64,000 bases of DNA from Salana multivorans (lineage in GTDB: Bacteria; Actinomycetota; Actinomycetes; Actinomycetales; Beutenbergiaceae): positions 2,232,001 through 2,296,000 of the forward strand of contig NZ_RKHQ01000001.1 in the NCBI RefSeq assembly GCF_003751805.1, written 5' to 3'. Shown in pieces: positions 26,524 through 36,682 of this stretch. The stretch's first letter is position 1. Every line of letters begins with the position of its first letter. The notes under the pieces were generated by a model, which made no database searches, had not been told where the DNA came from, and saw only the letters and a list, made by a program, of their open reading frames with translations. The translations under genes were made by a program, and so were the position numbers.

Positions 26524-27407
26524 CGGCGGTCATCGAGGTCGAGCACCTCACCAAGCGGTACGGCACGACCCTCGCGCTCGACGACGTCTCGCTCTCCCTG
26601 GAGCCGAACGCGATCTACGGGCTCCTGGGACGCAACGGCGCGGGCAAGACGACGCTGATGTCGATCCTCACCGCCCAGGCGTTCGCCACCTCGGGCTCGG
26701 TCCGGGTGTTCGGCGAGGAGCCGTACGAGAACGCGCGGGTGCTGCAGCGCGTGTGCTTCGTCCGGGAGAGCCAGCGCTACCCCGAGGACGCCACGCCGGC
26801 CCACGCGTTCGCGATCGCCCGGCTGTTCTTCCCCCGCTGGGACGAGGACCTGGCGCGCGAGCTGGTCGCGGAGTTCCGGCTCCCGCTCGACAAGCGGATC
26901 AAGAAGCTCTCCCGCGGCCAGCTCTCCAGCGTCGGGGTGATCCTCGGGCTCGCGAGCCGCGCCGAGCTGACCTTCTTCGACGAGCCCTACCTCGGGCTCG
27001 ACGCCGTCGCCCGCCAGGTGTTCTACGACCGGCTGCTCGAGGACTACGCCGAGCACCCGCGCACGATCGTCCTGTCCTCGCACCTCATCGACGAGGTCGC
27101 CTCGCTCATCGAGCGCGTCGTGCTGCTCGACGGCGGGCGCGTCCTGCTCGACGAGCCGACCGACGACCTGCGCGGCCGCGCGGCCACGATCGTCGGCGAC
27201 GCCGACGCGGTCGAGCGGTTCGTCGCCGGCCGGGAGGTGATCGGCCGCGAGCGGCTCGGGCACGTGCTGGCCGCCACCGTGTACGGCGCGCTGAGCGCCG
27301 ATGACCGGGTCCGGCTCCGCGAGCTCGGGCTCGACGTCTCGCCCGTCTCCCTGCAGCAGCTCGTGGTCCGGACCACCCGGACCGCCGAGGAAGGAGCACT
27401 CCGATGA
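26520..27407 (+). CDS. ABC transporter ATP-binding protein
   Basis: 295 residues from ATG 26520. Walker A GRNGAGKT (37-44), signature LSRGQ (130-134) and Walker B LTFFDEP (D154, E155) are all present. The CcmA/YtrB-like type pairs with the membrane protein encoded next. The C-terminal 75 residues after the nucleotide-binding domain are a regulatory tail of unknown role. Such YtrA-controlled systems often respond to cell-envelope stress or antibiotics; the substrate here is unknown. Confidence 0.92.
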   Translation: MTAVIEVEHLTKRYGTTLALDDVSLSLEPNAIYGLLGRNGAGKTTLMSILTAQAFATSGSVRVFGEEPYENARVLQRVCFVRESQRYPEDATPAHAFAIARLFFPRWDEDLARELVAEFRLPLDKRIKKLSRGQLSSVGVILGLASRAELTFFDEPYLGLDAVARQVFYDRLLEDYAEHPRTIVLSSHLIDEVASLIERVVLLDGGRVLLDEPTDDLRGRAATIVGDADAVERFVAGREVIGRERLGHVLAATVYGALSADDRVRLRELGLDVSPVSLQQLVVRTTRTAEEGALR

Positions 27408-28099
27408 GTCGCACGCTCAACGTCGTCAAGATGCAGCTCGTCAACCGCGAGACGCTCGTCTGGGTCCCGCTCCTCGTGCTCGGCGGCGCCTTCGTGCTGA
27501 CCTACGCCGTCTACGCCATCGTGCGCAGCGCCGGTGCGGACGGGCCGCTGGTCGGCGGGGGAGCGCAGGCGCCGCTGTGGTACTTCCTCGTGGTCGGCAT
27601 CCAGTCGCTCACGCTCACGTTCCCCTTCTCGCAGGCGATGAGCGTGACCCGGCGCGAGTTCTACACCGGGTCGCTGCTCGCCGCGCTCGGCGGCTCCGCT
27701 CTGCTCGCGGTCGTGTTCGTCGTCATCGGCCTGGTCGAGGACGCGACGGACGGGTTCGGGCTGGGCGGTGTGTTCGCCCGGCTGCCGGGCCTGTGGGACG
27801 AGGGCATCCCGCTGGCGTTCGCGTTCTACCTCGTCATGGCGATGCTCGCCTTCGTGACCGGGTTCCTCGCCGCGACGGTGTTCAAGAGGTTCGGCACGCT
27901 GTGGCTCGTCGTCGGGCTGCTGGCGGTCGCCGCCGTGCTCGTGCTCGCGGTCTGGCTCATCACCAGCACGGGGAGCTGGGGGTCGGTCGGGCGGTGGATC
28001 GTCGGCCAGGGGTGGGCCGGCATGGTCGGCTGGGGCGCGCTGCTGGTGGTGGTGCTCGCCGGGCTGGCGTACCTGCCGCTGCGGCGGACCGTGCCCTGA
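27404..28099 (+). CDS. ABC transporter membrane subunit (six-TM)
   Basis: 231 residues with about six hydrophobic segments (near 22-42, 58-78, 92-112, 132-155, 160-185 and 203-225). Its start overlaps the ATPase stop (ATGA). It has no recognisable substrate-specific motif and is poorly conserved, as is usual for permeases of GntR/YtrA operons. With the ATPase it should form a half-size exporter or a two-component transporter. Confidence 0.85.
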   Translation: MSRTLNVVKMQLVNRETLVWVPLLVLGGAFVLTYAVYAIVRSAGADGPLVGGGAQAPLWYFLVVGIQSLTLTFPFSQAMSVTRREFYTGSLLAALGGSALLAVVFVVIGLVEDATDGFGLGGVFARLPGLWDEGIPLAFAFYLVMAMLAFVTGFLAATVFKRFGTLWLVVGLLAVAAVLVLAVWLITSTGSWGSVGRWIVGQGWAGMVGWGALLVVVLAGLAYLPLRRTVP

Positions 28100-28146
28100 G
28101 GCGCGGCTGCCGGCGGGCCCCTGCCATCTCTGGCCGTCTCGCTGCT

Positions 28147-28500
28147 CGCCGTGGCCACGGTGGTGCCGGGTCGGGCTGACGTCCCGGCCCCGTGGTGGCC
28201 ACGGCTACCGCGGTGGCCCCCGCGCCACCGGATCACCGCGCCGCCGCGCCACCGGCGCACCCTCGCCACCCTGGACCGCCTCGCACCTCGCCGTGGCCAC
28301 GGCGGTGCTGGGTCGGGCTGAGGTCCCGGTCCCGTGGTGGCCACGGCTCCCGCGGTGGCCCCCGCACCACCGGCGCACCCTCGCCACCCTGGACCGCCTC
28401 GCACCTCGCCGTGGCCACGGCGGTGCCGGGTCGGGCTGAGGTCCCGGTCCCGTGGTGGCCACGGCTCCCGCGGTGGCCCCCGCACCACCGGCTCGCCGGT
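28147..28500. repeat. GTGGCC-lattice intergenic repeat tract B (118-bp units)
   Basis: Three tandem units start with GTGGCC at 28151, 28293 and 28411; the first is longer by 24 bp. In every unit GTGGCC recurs at +44 and +62 (28195/28213, 28337/28355, 28455/28473). No gene is visible from 28100 to 28639. The last 140 bases are ordinary GC-rich DNA with two DnaA-box-like 9-mers at 28553 and 28590. Confidence 0.8.
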
Positions 28501-28639
28501 CAGACTCGGCGCCACGGTGGCCCTGGCGGTCCCGGGACATCGGGGTCGACCGTTGTCCCCAGCCACGGCTTGGGCTCGAACACGAGGTGTCGTCCACAGG
28601 CCGCCGGCGTGGGAGCGTCGCTTCGGCTTTCCTCGGGTC

Positions 28640-29695
28640 ATGACGACGCAGCCACTCGCTCGACTCCGTACCGCCCAGCTCGCGCTCACCCCCGAGGGCC
28701 AGCCGCTGGACGGGCGCGCCAAGCGCATCCCCAGGGTCGTCCTCGACGTCGCCAGCTCCCAGCTGGGTCTCGTGTCGCGCCGTCAGCTCCTCGAGTGCGG
28801 CGTTCCGCCGGGTCGCATCGCTCGCCATGTCGGCGCCGGCCGCTGGGCCGAGATCGTCGACGGGGTGTACCTCGTCCTGCCAGAGGCTGTCGAGGACCGG
28901 GACTGGCGGGCCACCACCGAGCAGCGTGCGCAGATCGCAGTGCTGTGGTCGGGGCCCCACGTCGTGCCCTCGGCCTTCGCCGCCCTCACGCTCGCCGGGA
29001 TCGACGGTGCGCCGCTCGACTTCGTCCCGGAGGTGGCGTGTCGACCTCCCGCCCGGCTGCGGTCGCGTCCTGGCCTGCGGGTGCGACGGGTCCGGACGGA
29101 CCGCGAGAGCCCCAGGCACCCCGGTCTGCTGCGGCTCTGGGAGGACCTGACGGTCGTCGCCCCCGCGTTCGCGATCGCGCAGGTGGCGCGACTCTGCGAT
29201 CGCGACACGCTGGTGAGCATCCTCGACAGCGCGCTTCATGTGGGGCGGATCGGGACCGGCGACCTCGATCGCATCGCCACGCTCGTCCTCGCCGGTCGTC
29301 CAGGCGCGCGGGTGTTCCGCGAGGCGAGGGCGCTGGTCGACCATCGAGCCGAGTCGCCGTTCGAGACGCGCGCTCGCCTGCAGTGCCGTGACCACGGTGT
29401 CCCGCCGGACGACCTCCAGCGGCGGGTACGAGATCAGACCGGACGGGTGGTCGCTCGCTGCGACCTCGTGTGGGAGCTCGGTGGTGGGCGGCTTCTCGTC
29501 GTCGAGCTGGATGGTGAGCATCACCGACGGGACGCCGGCATCGAGCGCGACAACGCCCGCGATCGCGCGCTCGTCGCACTCGGTCACCGGGTGCTCCACT
29601 TCGCGTGGGAGGACCTCGCGACGGGAGTGATCTGGCGGCTCGTCCTGACGATCCTTGCGGAGGAAGGTCGCCTGATCGCCCCAGCCGTGGCTTGA
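28640..29695 (+). CDS. AbiEi-like/DUF559 (endonuclease-fold) protein
   Basis: 351 residues. Residues 30-80 look like the winged-helix AbiEi antitoxin N-domain ([21 protein letters not shown]). The C-terminal part (about 235-330) matches the DUF559/Vsr-like PD-(D/E)XK nuclease fold: E238-SPFE242, D275 in CDLVWE, and E289-x-D291 in VVELDGEHH. Such genes are common and patchy in actinobacteria, often called type IV toxin-antitoxin antitoxins or DUF559 proteins; function is not established. It is a single gene with repeat tracts B and C on either side and no ribosome site stronger than CCTCGGG. Confidence 0.8.
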   Translation: MTTQPLARLRTAQLALTPEGQPLDGRAKRIPRVVLDVASSQLGLVSRRQLLECGVPPGRIARHVGAGRWAEIVDGVYLVLPEAVEDRDWRATTEQRAQIAVLWSGPHVVPSAFAALTLAGIDGAPLDFVPEVACRPPARLRSRPGLRVRRVRTDRESPRHPGLLRLWEDLTVVAPAFAIAQVARLCDRDTLVSILDSALHVGRIGTGDLDRIATLVLAGRPGARVFREARALVDHRAESPFETRARLQCRDHGVPPDDLQRRVRDQTGRVVARCDLVWELGGGRLLVVELDGEHHRRDAGIERDNARDRALVALGHRVLHFAWEDLATGVIWRLVLTILAEEGRLIAPAVA

Positions 29696-29760
29696 TCGTT
29701 GGCCACGGCGCGTCTGGTGGCCAGGGGGCAACCGGGTCCGGTCAGCAATCCGGTCCTGGG

Positions 29761-30130
29761 GTGGCCACGGCGGATCCGGTAGCTACGAGTGGACCGGGCG
29801 GGGGCGGCGACCCGGTTGCACGGTGGTCACGGCGGGTGGACGGCCACGGCGGATCCGGTGGCTACGAGTAGACCGGGCGGGGACGGCAACCCGGGTGCAG
29901 GGTGGCCACGGCGGATCGGGTGGACGCTGCGAGCGCGGTGGCCACGGGGCGACCGGGTCGGGTCGGCGATCCGGTTCTGGGGGTGGCCACGGTGGAGCTG
30001 GTGGCCACGGGGCAACCGGGTCGGGACCGCGATCCGGTTGCAGGGTGGCCGCGGTGGAGCTGGTGGCCACGGGGCAACCGGGTCGGGACCGCGATCCGGT
30101 TGCAGGGTGGCCACGGCGGATCCGGTGGCC
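29761..30130. repeat. GTGGCC-lattice intergenic repeat tract C (62-bp units)
   Basis: GTGGCC or one/two-base variants occur at 29761, 29779, 29823, 29840, 29858, 29902, 29920, 29938, 29983, 30001, 30045, 30063, 30107 and 30125, giving steps almost always 18 or 44 (sum 62; single 17 and 45 exceptions). The 30001-30041 segment also contains GCAACCGG paired with CCGGTTGC around an inner stem. It lies between the DUF559 gene and the S10 promoter. Bases 29696-29760 and 30131-30209 hold nothing recognisable. Confidence 0.8.
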
Positions 30131-30209
30131 GCGGCAGTCCGCCCATCGGCGCCCCCGACGGCCCACGGCCGGGGTGAGGTGGGTCACCGTCGCCGGGTGG
30201 TCAACGGAG

Positions 30210-30239
30210 TTGGCCGAAACCCGAGGCGTGTGGCAGACT
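30210..30239 (+). promoter_or_regulatory. predicted S10-operon promoter
   Basis: TTGGCC (30210-30215), an 18-bp spacer and CAGACT (30234-30239). The first promoter-like element upstream of rpsJ, directly after repeat tract C. Confidence 0.55.
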
Positions 30240-30570
30240 GTTCAGGTTGCCTCGTGGGAACGAGGCTCGTGCGTGCGCGCTGGACGTGCAGACGGCGAGA
30301 TCGACTGGCCTGAGAAATGGCCGGCGTGGTCATGCCGCCGGCTGCTCCCAGGCGTCGCGCTCGGGCCTTGGGCCCGGCAGTCATTGACTGAGCGGCAACC
30401 ATCCGGCCGACCGGACCTCACCGAGGGCCGCAGGCCAAGACCCCGACTCGAGTACCGGCTCGCACGCGCGAGTGTGCGGCGCTGGGGTGGGACGCAAAGG
30501 CGACACGCCCGAGCGCGGGGGTCGGTCAAGCAGTTCACGAGCGGTAACGACGAGAGAGAGTCAGACAGCC
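30240..30570 (+). other. S10-operon 5' leader
   Basis: About 330 bases between the predicted promoter and rpsJ without a supported gene. It contains several GC stems, for example GGGCC-TT-GGGCCC near 30363-30375. It could carry a ribosomal-protein leader, but I cannot assign it to a known class. Confidence 0.4.
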
Positions 30571-30879
30571 ATGGCGGGACAGAAGATCCGCATCCGGCTC
30601 AAGTCCTACGACCACGAGGTCATCGACAGCTCGGCGCGGAAGATCGTCGACACGGTGACCCGGGCCGGTGCGACGGTGGTTGGCCCCGTGCCGCTGCCGA
30701 CGGAGAAGAACGTGTTCTGTGTGATCCGTTCTCCCCACAAGTACAAGGACAGCCGCGACCACTTCGAGATGCGGACGCACAAGCGCCTCATCGACATCAT
30801 CGACCCGACGCCGAAGGCCGTCGACTCGCTCATGCGTCTCGACCTGCCGGCCGACGTCAACATCGAGATCAAGCTCTGA
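30571..30879 (+). CDS. rpsJ: 30S ribosomal protein S10
   Basis: 102 residues from ATG 30571. It contains the long loop signature ([23 protein letters not shown]). It is a 30S head protein and the NusE partner of NusG (encoded at 6216) in transcription-translation coupling. First gene of the S10 cluster. Confidence 0.98.
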
Positions 30880-30890
30880 GGTTTCCCATC

Positions 30891-31544
30891 ATGACTTCCA
30901 CCACTTCCAGCGTGACCGCGCTGCTCGGGACGAAGCTCGGGATGACCCAGGTCTGGAACGAGGCCGGGAAGCTCGTCCCGGTCACCGTCGTCCAGGTCGG
31001 GACGAACGTCGTGTCGGCCATCCGCACGCCCGAGACCGACGGCTACAGCGCCGTGCAGCTTGCCTTCGGGCAGATCGACCCGCGCAAGGTCACGAAGCCC
31101 CTCCAGGGCCACTTCGCCAAGGCCGGCATCACGCCGCGCCGTCACGTCGCCGAGATCCGCACGGCCGACGCCTCCGACTTCACGCCCGGCCAGGAGCTCG
31201 GCGCCGACGTCTTCGAGGTCGGCCAGAAGATCGACGTCATCGGCACGACCAAGGGCAAGGGCACCGCTGGTGTCATGAAGCGCCACGGCTTCGCCGGCGT
31301 CTCCGCCTCCCACGGTGCGCACCGCAACCACCGCAAGCCCGGCTCGATCGGTGGGGCGTCCACGCCCGCCCGCGTCTTCCGCGGCCTGCGCATGGCCGGC
31401 CGCATGGGCCACGAGCGCGCGACCATCCAGAACCTGACCATCCAGGCCGTCGACGCCGCGAAGGGCCTCCTGCTCATCGCTGGCCCCGTGCCGGGCCCCA
31501 AGGGCTCGCTCGTCGTCGTCCGCAGCGCCGTGAAGGGGGCCTGA
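30891..31544 (+). CDS. rplC: 50S ribosomal protein L3
   Basis: 217 residues from ATG 30891, 11 bases after rpsJ. It opens with [12 protein letters not shown] and carries the peptidyl-transferase-reaching loop [19 protein letters not shown]. An early 50S assembly protein. An open frame runs far upstream through the repeat tract and was not accepted as coding. Confidence 0.97.
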   Translation: MTSTTSSVTALLGTKLGMTQVWNEAGKLVPVTVVQVGTNVVSAIRTPETDGYSAVQLAFGQIDPRKVTKPLQGHFAKAGITPRRHVAEIRTADASDFTPGQELGADVFEVGQKIDVIGTTKGKGTAGVMKRHGFAGVSASHGAHRNHRKPGSIGGASTPARVFRGLRMAGRMGHERATIQNLTIQAVDAAKGLLLIAGPVPGPKGSLVVVRSAVKGA

Positions 31545-31545
31545 G

Positions 31546-32196
31546 ATGACCACGATCGCCGTCATCGACGCCGCTGGCAAGAAGGCCGGTACGGCCGAGC
31601 TGCCCGCCGAGGTCTTCGACGTCACCACGAACATCCCGCTCATCCACCAGGTCGTCGTCGCCCAGCTCGCTGCCGCGCGCCAGGGCACGCACAAGACGAA
31701 GACCCGCGGTGAGGTTCGCGGTGGCGGCAAGAAGCCGTACAAGCAGAAGGGCACCGGCCGCGCCCGTCAGGGCTCGACCCGCGCGCCGCAGTTCGCCGGC
31801 GGTGGTGTCGTCCACGGCCCGACGCCGCGCGACTACAGCCAGCGCACCCCCAAGAAGATGAAGGCCGCCGCCCTGCGTGGCGCGCTCTCGGACCGCGCTC
31901 GCGCGAACCGCGTCCACGTCGTCGAGGGCTTCGGCCTCGAGGCGCCGTCGACGAAGGCCGCGCTCGCCGTGCTCCGCGCTGCGTCGCGGGCCCCGCGCAT
32001 CCTCGCCGTCGTCTCGCGCGACGACGACCTCGCGTGGCTCAGCCTTCGCAACGTCCCGGAGATCCACCTCATCTCCCCGGACCAGCTCAACACCTACGAC
32101 GTCCTCGTCAACGACGACGTCGTGTTCACCTCGTCCGCCCTCGCCTCGTTCCTGAGCGAGCCGGTCGAGCTCAAGGCTGAGGAGGCTGCCAAGTGA
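31546..32196 (+). CDS. rplD: 50S ribosomal protein L4
   Basis: 216 residues. The tunnel loop is visible as [30 protein letters not shown] in two parts (about 45-75). L4 lines the exit tunnel and in some bacteria represses its own operon. It starts one base after the rplC stop; the stop overlaps rplW (GTGA). Confidence 0.97.
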   Translation: MTTIAVIDAAGKKAGTAELPAEVFDVTTNIPLIHQVVVAQLAAARQGTHKTKTRGEVRGGGKKPYKQKGTGRARQGSTRAPQFAGGGVVHGPTPRDYSQRTPKKMKAAALRGALSDRARANRVHVVEGFGLEAPSTKAALAVLRAASRAPRILAVVSRDDDLAWLSLRNVPEIHLISPDQLNTYDVLVNDDVVFTSSALASFLSEPVELKAEEAAK

Positions 32197-32498
32197 GCGT
32201 CATCGGCAACCTCGGACGGGACCCGCACGACATCCTGATCGCGCCGGTCGTCTCCGAGAAGAGCTACAACCTGCTCGACCAGGGCAAGTACACCTTCCTC
32301 GTCCACCCGGACGCGAACAAGACCGAGATCAAGATCGCGGTCGAGAAGGTGTTCGGGGTCAAGGTCGCCGACGTCAACACGCTGAACCGCCCGGGCAAGA
32401 CCCGGCGGACGCGCGCCGGCCTCGGCAAGCGCAAGGACACCAAGCGCGCGATCGTCACGCTGCGCGAGGGCACCATCGACATCTTCGGCACGGCGTGA
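32193..32498 (+). CDS. rplW: 50S ribosomal protein L23
   Basis: 101 residues from GTG 32193. It contains APVVSEKSY and a conserved basic loop ([15 protein letters not shown]). It sits at the tunnel exit as the docking site for trigger factor and signal recognition particle. Confidence 0.97.
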   Translation: MSVIGNLGRDPHDILIAPVVSEKSYNLLDQGKYTFLVHPDANKTEIKIAVEKVFGVKVADVNTLNRPGKTRRTRAGLGKRKDTKRAIVTLREGTIDIFGTA

Positions 32499-32529
32499 GC
32501 CGCGGCGAGGGATAGAAGGACTCACAGAC

Positions 32530-33366
32530 ATGGGAATCCGTAAGTACAAGCCGACGACGCCGGGCCGCCGCGGCTCGTCCGTCGCCGACTTCGTCGAGAT
32601 CACTCGGTCGACGCCGGAGAAGTCGCTGGTCCGTCCGCTGTCCAAGTCCGGGGGCCGCAACGCCTCCGGTCGGGTGACGTCGCGACACAAGGGCGGCGGC
32701 CACAAGCGCGCCTACCGCGTCATCGACTTCCGTCGCCACGACAAGGACGGCGTGCCGGCCACGGTCGCTCACATCGAGTACGACCCCAACCGCACGGCGC
32801 GCATCGCGCTCCTGCACTACGCCGACGGCGAGAAGCGCTACATCATCGCGCCGAACAAGCTGCGTCAGGGCGACCGCATCGAGCAGGGCCCCAGCGCGGA
32901 CATCAAGCCGGGCAACAACCTGCCGCTGCGCAACATCCCGACCGGTACGGTCATCCACGCCATCGAGCTGCGGCCCGGTGGCGGCGCGAAGATCGCCCGC
33001 TCGGCCGGTGTGTCCGTGCAGCTCGTCGCGAAGGACGGCCCGTACGCGCAGCTGCGCATGCCGTCCGGCGAGATCCGCAACGTCGACGCGCGCTGCCGCG
33101 CGACCGTCGGCGAGGTCGGCAACGCCGAGCAGTCGAACATCAACTGGGGCAAGGCCGGCCGCATGCGCTGGAAGGGCAAGCGCCCGACCGTCCGCGGTGT
33201 CGCCATGAACCCGGTCGACCACCCGCACGGTGGTGGTGAGGGCAAGACGTCCGGTGGTCGCCACCCCGTGAGCCCCTGGGGCAAGCCCGAGGGCCGCACC
33301 CGTCGTCCGGGCAAGCCGAGCGACAAGCTCATCGTGCGCCGTCGGCGTACCGGCAAGAAGCGCTGA
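32530..33366 (+). CDS. rplB: 50S ribosomal protein L2
   Basis: 278 residues, the standard length. It carries the signature [17 protein letters not shown] near 218-234, whose histidine lies close to the peptidyl-transferase centre. A primary 23S rRNA binder. It lies 31 bases after rplW. Confidence 0.98.
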   Translation: MGIRKYKPTTPGRRGSSVADFVEITRSTPEKSLVRPLSKSGGRNASGRVTSRHKGGGHKRAYRVIDFRRHDKDGVPATVAHIEYDPNRTARIALLHYADGEKRYIIAPNKLRQGDRIEQGPSADIKPGNNLPLRNIPTGTVIHAIELRPGGGAKIARSAGVSVQLVAKDGPYAQLRMPSGEIRNVDARCRATVGEVGNAEQSNINWGKAGRMRWKGKRPTVRGVAMNPVDHPHGGGEGKTSGGRHPVSPWGKPEGRTRRPGKPSDKLIVRRRRTGKKR

Positions 33367-33381
33367 TAGGGAGTACGGAGC

Positions 33382-33663
33382 ATGCCTCGCAGCCTGAAGA
33401 AGGGCCCCTTCGTGGACGCCCACCTGCAGAAGAAGGTGGACGCGCAGAACGAGAAGGGCACGCAGAACGTCATCAAGACGTGGTCTCGTCGCTCGATGAT
33501 CACGCCGGACTTCCTCGGCCACACGTTTGCGGTGCACGACGGCCGCAAGCACGTCCCGGTCTTCGTGACCGAGTCGATGGTCGGACACAAGCTCGGTGAG
33601 TTCGCCCCGACGCGTACCTACCGTGGACACGACAAGGACGACCGGAAGGCGCGCCGCCGCTGA
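33382..33663 (+). CDS. rpsS: 30S ribosomal protein S19
   Basis: 93 residues. [12 protein letters not shown] start and [22 protein letters not shown] core. A 30S head protein contacting S13 and tRNA. Confidence 0.98.
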   Translation: MPRSLKKGPFVDAHLQKKVDAQNEKGTQNVIKTWSRRSMITPDFLGHTFAVHDGRKHVPVFVTESMVGHKLGEFAPTRTYRGHDKDDRKARRR

Positions 33664-33716
33664 CCCCTTGGGTCAGCAGCAGGTGCCCTGACGGTCACAA
33701 GAAGAAGGACAGACAC

Positions 33717-34076
33717 ATGGAAGCCAAGGCGCAGGCGCGGTACGTCCGCGTCACGCCCCGCAAGGCTCGCCGCGTCGTGGACACCATCCGTGGCAAGGGG
33801 GCCGAGGAGGCCGTCGCCATGCTCACGTTCGCGCCGCAGGCCGTGGCCTCGGACGTGCGCAAGGTGGTCGCCAGCGCGATCGCCAACGCCCGGGTGAAGG
33901 CCGACGCCGCCAGCGAGCGGTTCGACCCGAGCGAGCTCGTGGTCGCGGAGGCGTTCGTCGACGAGGGCCCGACCCTCAAGCGGATCCAGCCCCGGGCGCA
34001 GGGCCGGGCGAACCGGATCCTCAAGCGCACCAGCCACATCACGGTCATCGTCGCTGCCAAGGAAGAGGTTCGCTGA
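33717..34076 (+). CDS. rplV: 50S ribosomal protein L22
   Basis: 119 residues. [20 protein letters not shown] start and a C-terminal hairpin ([20 protein letters not shown]) reaching into the exit tunnel, a macrolide-affecting site. TGATG overlap with rpsC. Confidence 0.97.
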   Translation: MEAKAQARYVRVTPRKARRVVDTIRGKGAEEAVAMLTFAPQAVASDVRKVVASAIANARVKADAASERFDPSELVVAEAFVDEGPTLKRIQPRAQGRANRILKRTSHITVIVAAKEEVR

Positions 34077-34888
34077 TGGGTCAGAAGGTCAACCCGCTCG
34101 GTTTCCGCCTCGGCATCACGACCGAGCACCGCAGCAAGTGGTTCGCGGACTCGACGAAGGCCGGCCAGCGCTACGCCGACTTCGTGCGCGAGGACGTGCA
34201 GATCCGCAAGCTCCTCACCGAGGGTCTCGAGCGCGCCGGCATCGCCAAGGTGCAGATCGAGCGCACCCGTGACCGCGTGACGATCACGCTCTACACGGCT
34301 CGCCCGGGCATCGTCATCGGCCGCCGCGGCGCCGAGGCGGACCGCCTGCGCACGGAGCTCGAGAAGCTCACGGGCAAGCAGGTGCAGCTCAACATCCACG
34401 AGGCCTCCAACCCCGAGCTGGACGCCCAGCTCGTGGCTCAGGGCATCGCGGAGCAGCTCGCGTCCCGCGTCGCGTTCCGTCGCGCCATGCGCAAGGCCAT
34501 CCAGTCGGCGCAGCGCGCCGGTGCCAAGGGCATCCGGGTGCAGTGCTCCGGCCGCCTCGGTGGCGCGGAGATGAGCCGCAAGGAGTTCTACCGCGAGGGC
34601 CGGGTGCCGCTGCACACGCTTCGCGCGAACATCGACTACGGGTTCTTCGAGGCCCGCACCGCCTTCGGCCGCATCGGCGTGAAGGTGTGGATCTACAAGG
34701 GCGACCAGACCGAGCGCGAGTACGCGGCCGAGCAGGCGGCTGGCGCCGCCTCGCGGCCCCGTCGTGAGCGTGGCGAGCGCGGCGACCGTGGTGACCGTCC
34801 GCGCGGCGGACGTCGCACGGACGACGCTGCCGCGCCGGCCGCCGAGGCCGCGCCGGCTGCCGCCCCCAGCACCGGAACGGAGGGCTGA
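34076..34888 (+). CDS. rpsC: 30S ribosomal protein S3
   Basis: 270 residues. [13 protein letters not shown] start, KH domain with [11 protein letters not shown], and the S3 C-domain. Residues from about 222 are a low-complexity tail, first Arg/Gly/Glu/Asp ([17 protein letters not shown]), then Ala/Pro. S3 forms the mRNA entry pore with helicase activity. Overlaps rplV by one base. Confidence 0.97.
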   Translation: MGQKVNPLGFRLGITTEHRSKWFADSTKAGQRYADFVREDVQIRKLLTEGLERAGIAKVQIERTRDRVTITLYTARPGIVIGRRGAEADRLRTELEKLTGKQVQLNIHEASNPELDAQLVAQGIAEQLASRVAFRRAMRKAIQSAQRAGAKGIRVQCSGRLGGAEMSRKEFYREGRVPLHTLRANIDYGFFEARTAFGRIGVKVWIYKGDQTEREYAAEQAAGAASRPRRERGERGDRGDRPRGGRRTDDAAAPAAEAAPAAAPSTGTEG

Positions 34889-34892
34889 GGAC

Positions 34893-35312
34893 ATGCTGAT
34901 CCCTCGTCGGACCAAGCACCGTAAGCAGCACCACCCCAAGCGCACGGGTGCCGCCAAGGGCGGGACCCAGATCGCGTTCGGCGACTACGGCATCCAGGCG
35001 GTCGAGGGCGGGTACCTCACCAACCGCCAGATCGAGGCGGCCCGTATCGCCATGACCCGTCACGTCAAGCGTGGCGGCAAGGTCTGGATCAACGTGTACC
35101 CGGACCGCCCCCTCACCAAGAAGCCGGCCGAGACCCGCATGGGCTCCGGCAAGGGTTCCGTCGAGTGGTGGATCGCCAACATCAAGCCCGGCCGCGTCAT
35201 GTTCGAGCTCGCCGGCGTTCCCGAGCCGCTGGCTCGCGAGGCCATGCTTCGCGCCATGCACAAGCTCCCGATGAAGACGCGCTTCGTGCGCCGTGAGGGT
35301 GGTGACTCCTGA
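34893..35312 (+). CDS. rplP: 50S ribosomal protein L16
   Basis: 139 residues. [17 protein letters not shown] start and [20 protein letters not shown]. It binds near the A-site tRNA elbow and helps the peptidyl-transferase centre. Overlaps rpmC (TGATG). Confidence 0.97.
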   Translation: MLIPRRTKHRKQHHPKRTGAAKGGTQIAFGDYGIQAVEGGYLTNRQIEAARIAMTRHVKRGGKVWINVYPDRPLTKKPAETRMGSGKGSVEWWIANIKPGRVMFELAGVPEPLAREAMLRAMHKLPMKTRFVRREGGDS

Positions 35313-35551
35313 TGGCAGTTGGTTCGAAGGACCTGGCCACGACCGAGCTCGACGGCATGGACGACGAGCGCCTCGTCGCCGAGCTGCGCAAGGCGAAGGA
35401 CGAGCTGTTCCACCTGCGGTTCGCCGCAGCGACCGGTCAGCTCGACTCCAACAGCCGGCTCAAGGAGGTCCGTCGTGACATCGCGCGGATCTACACCGTG
35501 ATGCGTGAGCGCGAGCTCGGTATCCGCACCGCTCCGACGAGCGTGAAGTGA
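35312..35551 (+). CDS. rpmC: 50S ribosomal protein L29
   Basis: 79 residues, two-helix protein. [39 protein letters not shown] in two blocks is the family core. It sits near the tunnel exit beside L23. Slightly extended at both ends. Confidence 0.96.
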   Translation: MAVGSKDLATTELDGMDDERLVAELRKAKDELFHLRFAAATGQLDSNSRLKEVRRDIARIYTVMRERELGIRTAPTSVK

Positions 35552-35883
35552 GCGAGGAGAAGATGGCCAAGAACGAGACCCCCGTGGTCGAGGACGCCTC
35601 GGCCGAGGCGAGCCGCCTCGGTCACGGCGGTGACCGCGACTACCGCAAGACCCGCCAGGGCTACGTGGTGAGCGACAAGATGACCAAGACCGTCGTGGTC
35701 GAGCTCGAGGACCGGGTCAAGCACCCGCTCTACGGCAAGGTCATCCGCCGCACCGCGAAGGTGAAGGCGCACGACGAGCTCGAGACCGCCGGCATCGGCG
35801 ACCTCGTCCTCATCATGGAGACCCGTCCGCTCTCGGCCACCAAGCGGTGGCGCGTGGTGGAGATCCTCGAGAAGGCTCGCTGA
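35548..35883 (+). CDS. rpsQ: 30S ribosomal protein S17
   Basis: 111 residues from GTG 35548, which overlaps the rpmC stop (GTGA). The OB-fold core is residues 32-108 ([31 protein letters not shown]). About 30 acidic/Ala residues precede the core. ATG 35563 behind GCGAGGAG is an equally good start and would give 106 residues. Confidence 0.95.
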   Translation: MSEEKMAKNETPVVEDASAEASRLGHGGDRDYRKTRQGYVVSDKMTKTVVVELEDRVKHPLYGKVIRRTAKVKAHDELETAGIGDLVLIMETRPLSATKRWRVVEILEKAR

Positions 35884-35968
35884 GAGCCGTCCAGTATCCG
35901 TTCGGCAAGGCCCGGTGCGCCCACCCGGTGGGCGCACCGAGAACCAGCACGACGACAGGAGCAAGTGA

Positions 35969-36337
35969 ATGATTCAGCAGGAGTCGCGACTCAAGGTCGC
36001 CGACAACACGGGTGCGAAGGAGATTCTCTGCATCCGTGTGCTCGGGGGCTCTGGCCGTCGCTACGCCGGCATCGGTGACGTGATCGTCGCCACCGTCAAG
36101 GACGCCATCCCCGGCGGGAACGTCAAGAAGGGCGACGTCGTCAAGGCCGTCGTCGTGCGCACCCGCAAGGAGCGCCGCCGTCCGGACGGTTCCTACATCC
36201 GTTTCGACGAGAACGCCGCCGTCATCCTCAAGGCCGACGGCGAGCCCCGTGGTACCCGCATCTTCGGCCCGGTCGGGCGGGAGCTGCGTGACAAGAAGTT
36301 CATGCGCATCGTGTCCCTGGCTCCGGAGGTGATCTGA
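35969..36337 (+). CDS. rplN: 50S ribosomal protein L14
   Basis: 122 residues. [18 protein letters not shown] start and conserved [18 protein letters not shown]. It bridges to the 30S subunit. An 85-base gap with small GC stems separates it from rpsQ, possibly the start of the L14-L24-L5 unit. Confidence 0.98.
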   Translation: MIQQESRLKVADNTGAKEILCIRVLGGSGRRYAGIGDVIVATVKDAIPGGNVKKGDVVKAVVVRTRKERRRPDGSYIRFDENAAVILKADGEPRGTRIFGPVGRELRDKKFMRIVSLAPEVI

Positions 36338-36340
36338 CCC

Positions 36341-36682
36341 ATGGCGAAGATCAAGGAGGGCGACCTCGTCGTCGTCATCTCGGGTTCCGACAAGGGCAAG
36401 CAGGGCCGTGTGCTCAAGGTCGTCCACAAGGACGACCGCGTCATCGTCGAGGGCATCAACCGGGTGACGAAGCACACCAAGGTCTCCCAGACCCAGCGCG
36501 GTTCCCGGACCGGCGGCATCGAGACGATCGAGGCCCCGATCCACATCAGCAACGTGATGCTCGTCGACCCGGAGACCAAGAAGGGCACCCGGGTGGGCTA
36601 CCGCACCGAGGAAGTCGAGCGCGACGGCCGCACGAAGACCGTTCGGGTCCGCTTCGCCAAGCGCTCCGGTAAGGACGTGTGA
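36341..36682 (+). CDS. rplX: 50S ribosomal protein L24
   Basis: 113 residues. KOW motif [21 protein letters not shown], split by one helix, then [12 protein letters not shown]. An assembly initiator binding the 5' end of 23S rRNA. The stop overlaps the rplE start. Confidence 0.97.
   Translation: MAKIKEGDLVVVISGSDKGKQGRVLKVVHKDDRVIVEGINRVTKHTKVSQTQRGSRTGGIETIEAPIHISNVMLVDPETKKGTRVGYRTEEVERDGRTKTVRVRFAKRSGKDV

Noticed and set aside
28553..28598. Chromosomal origin
   Set aside because: Only two imperfect boxes, with no dnaA, dnaN, rnpA or AT-rich region.
28147..30130. CRISPR array or integron
   Set aside because: Repeat units vary and the spacers are themselves repetitive; there is no constant repeat with unique spacers and no cas, integrase or attC.
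29823..30890. N-terminal extension of rplC through tract C and rpsJ
   Set aside because: It overlaps rpsJ and the S10 promoter; the true L3 start is ATG 30891.
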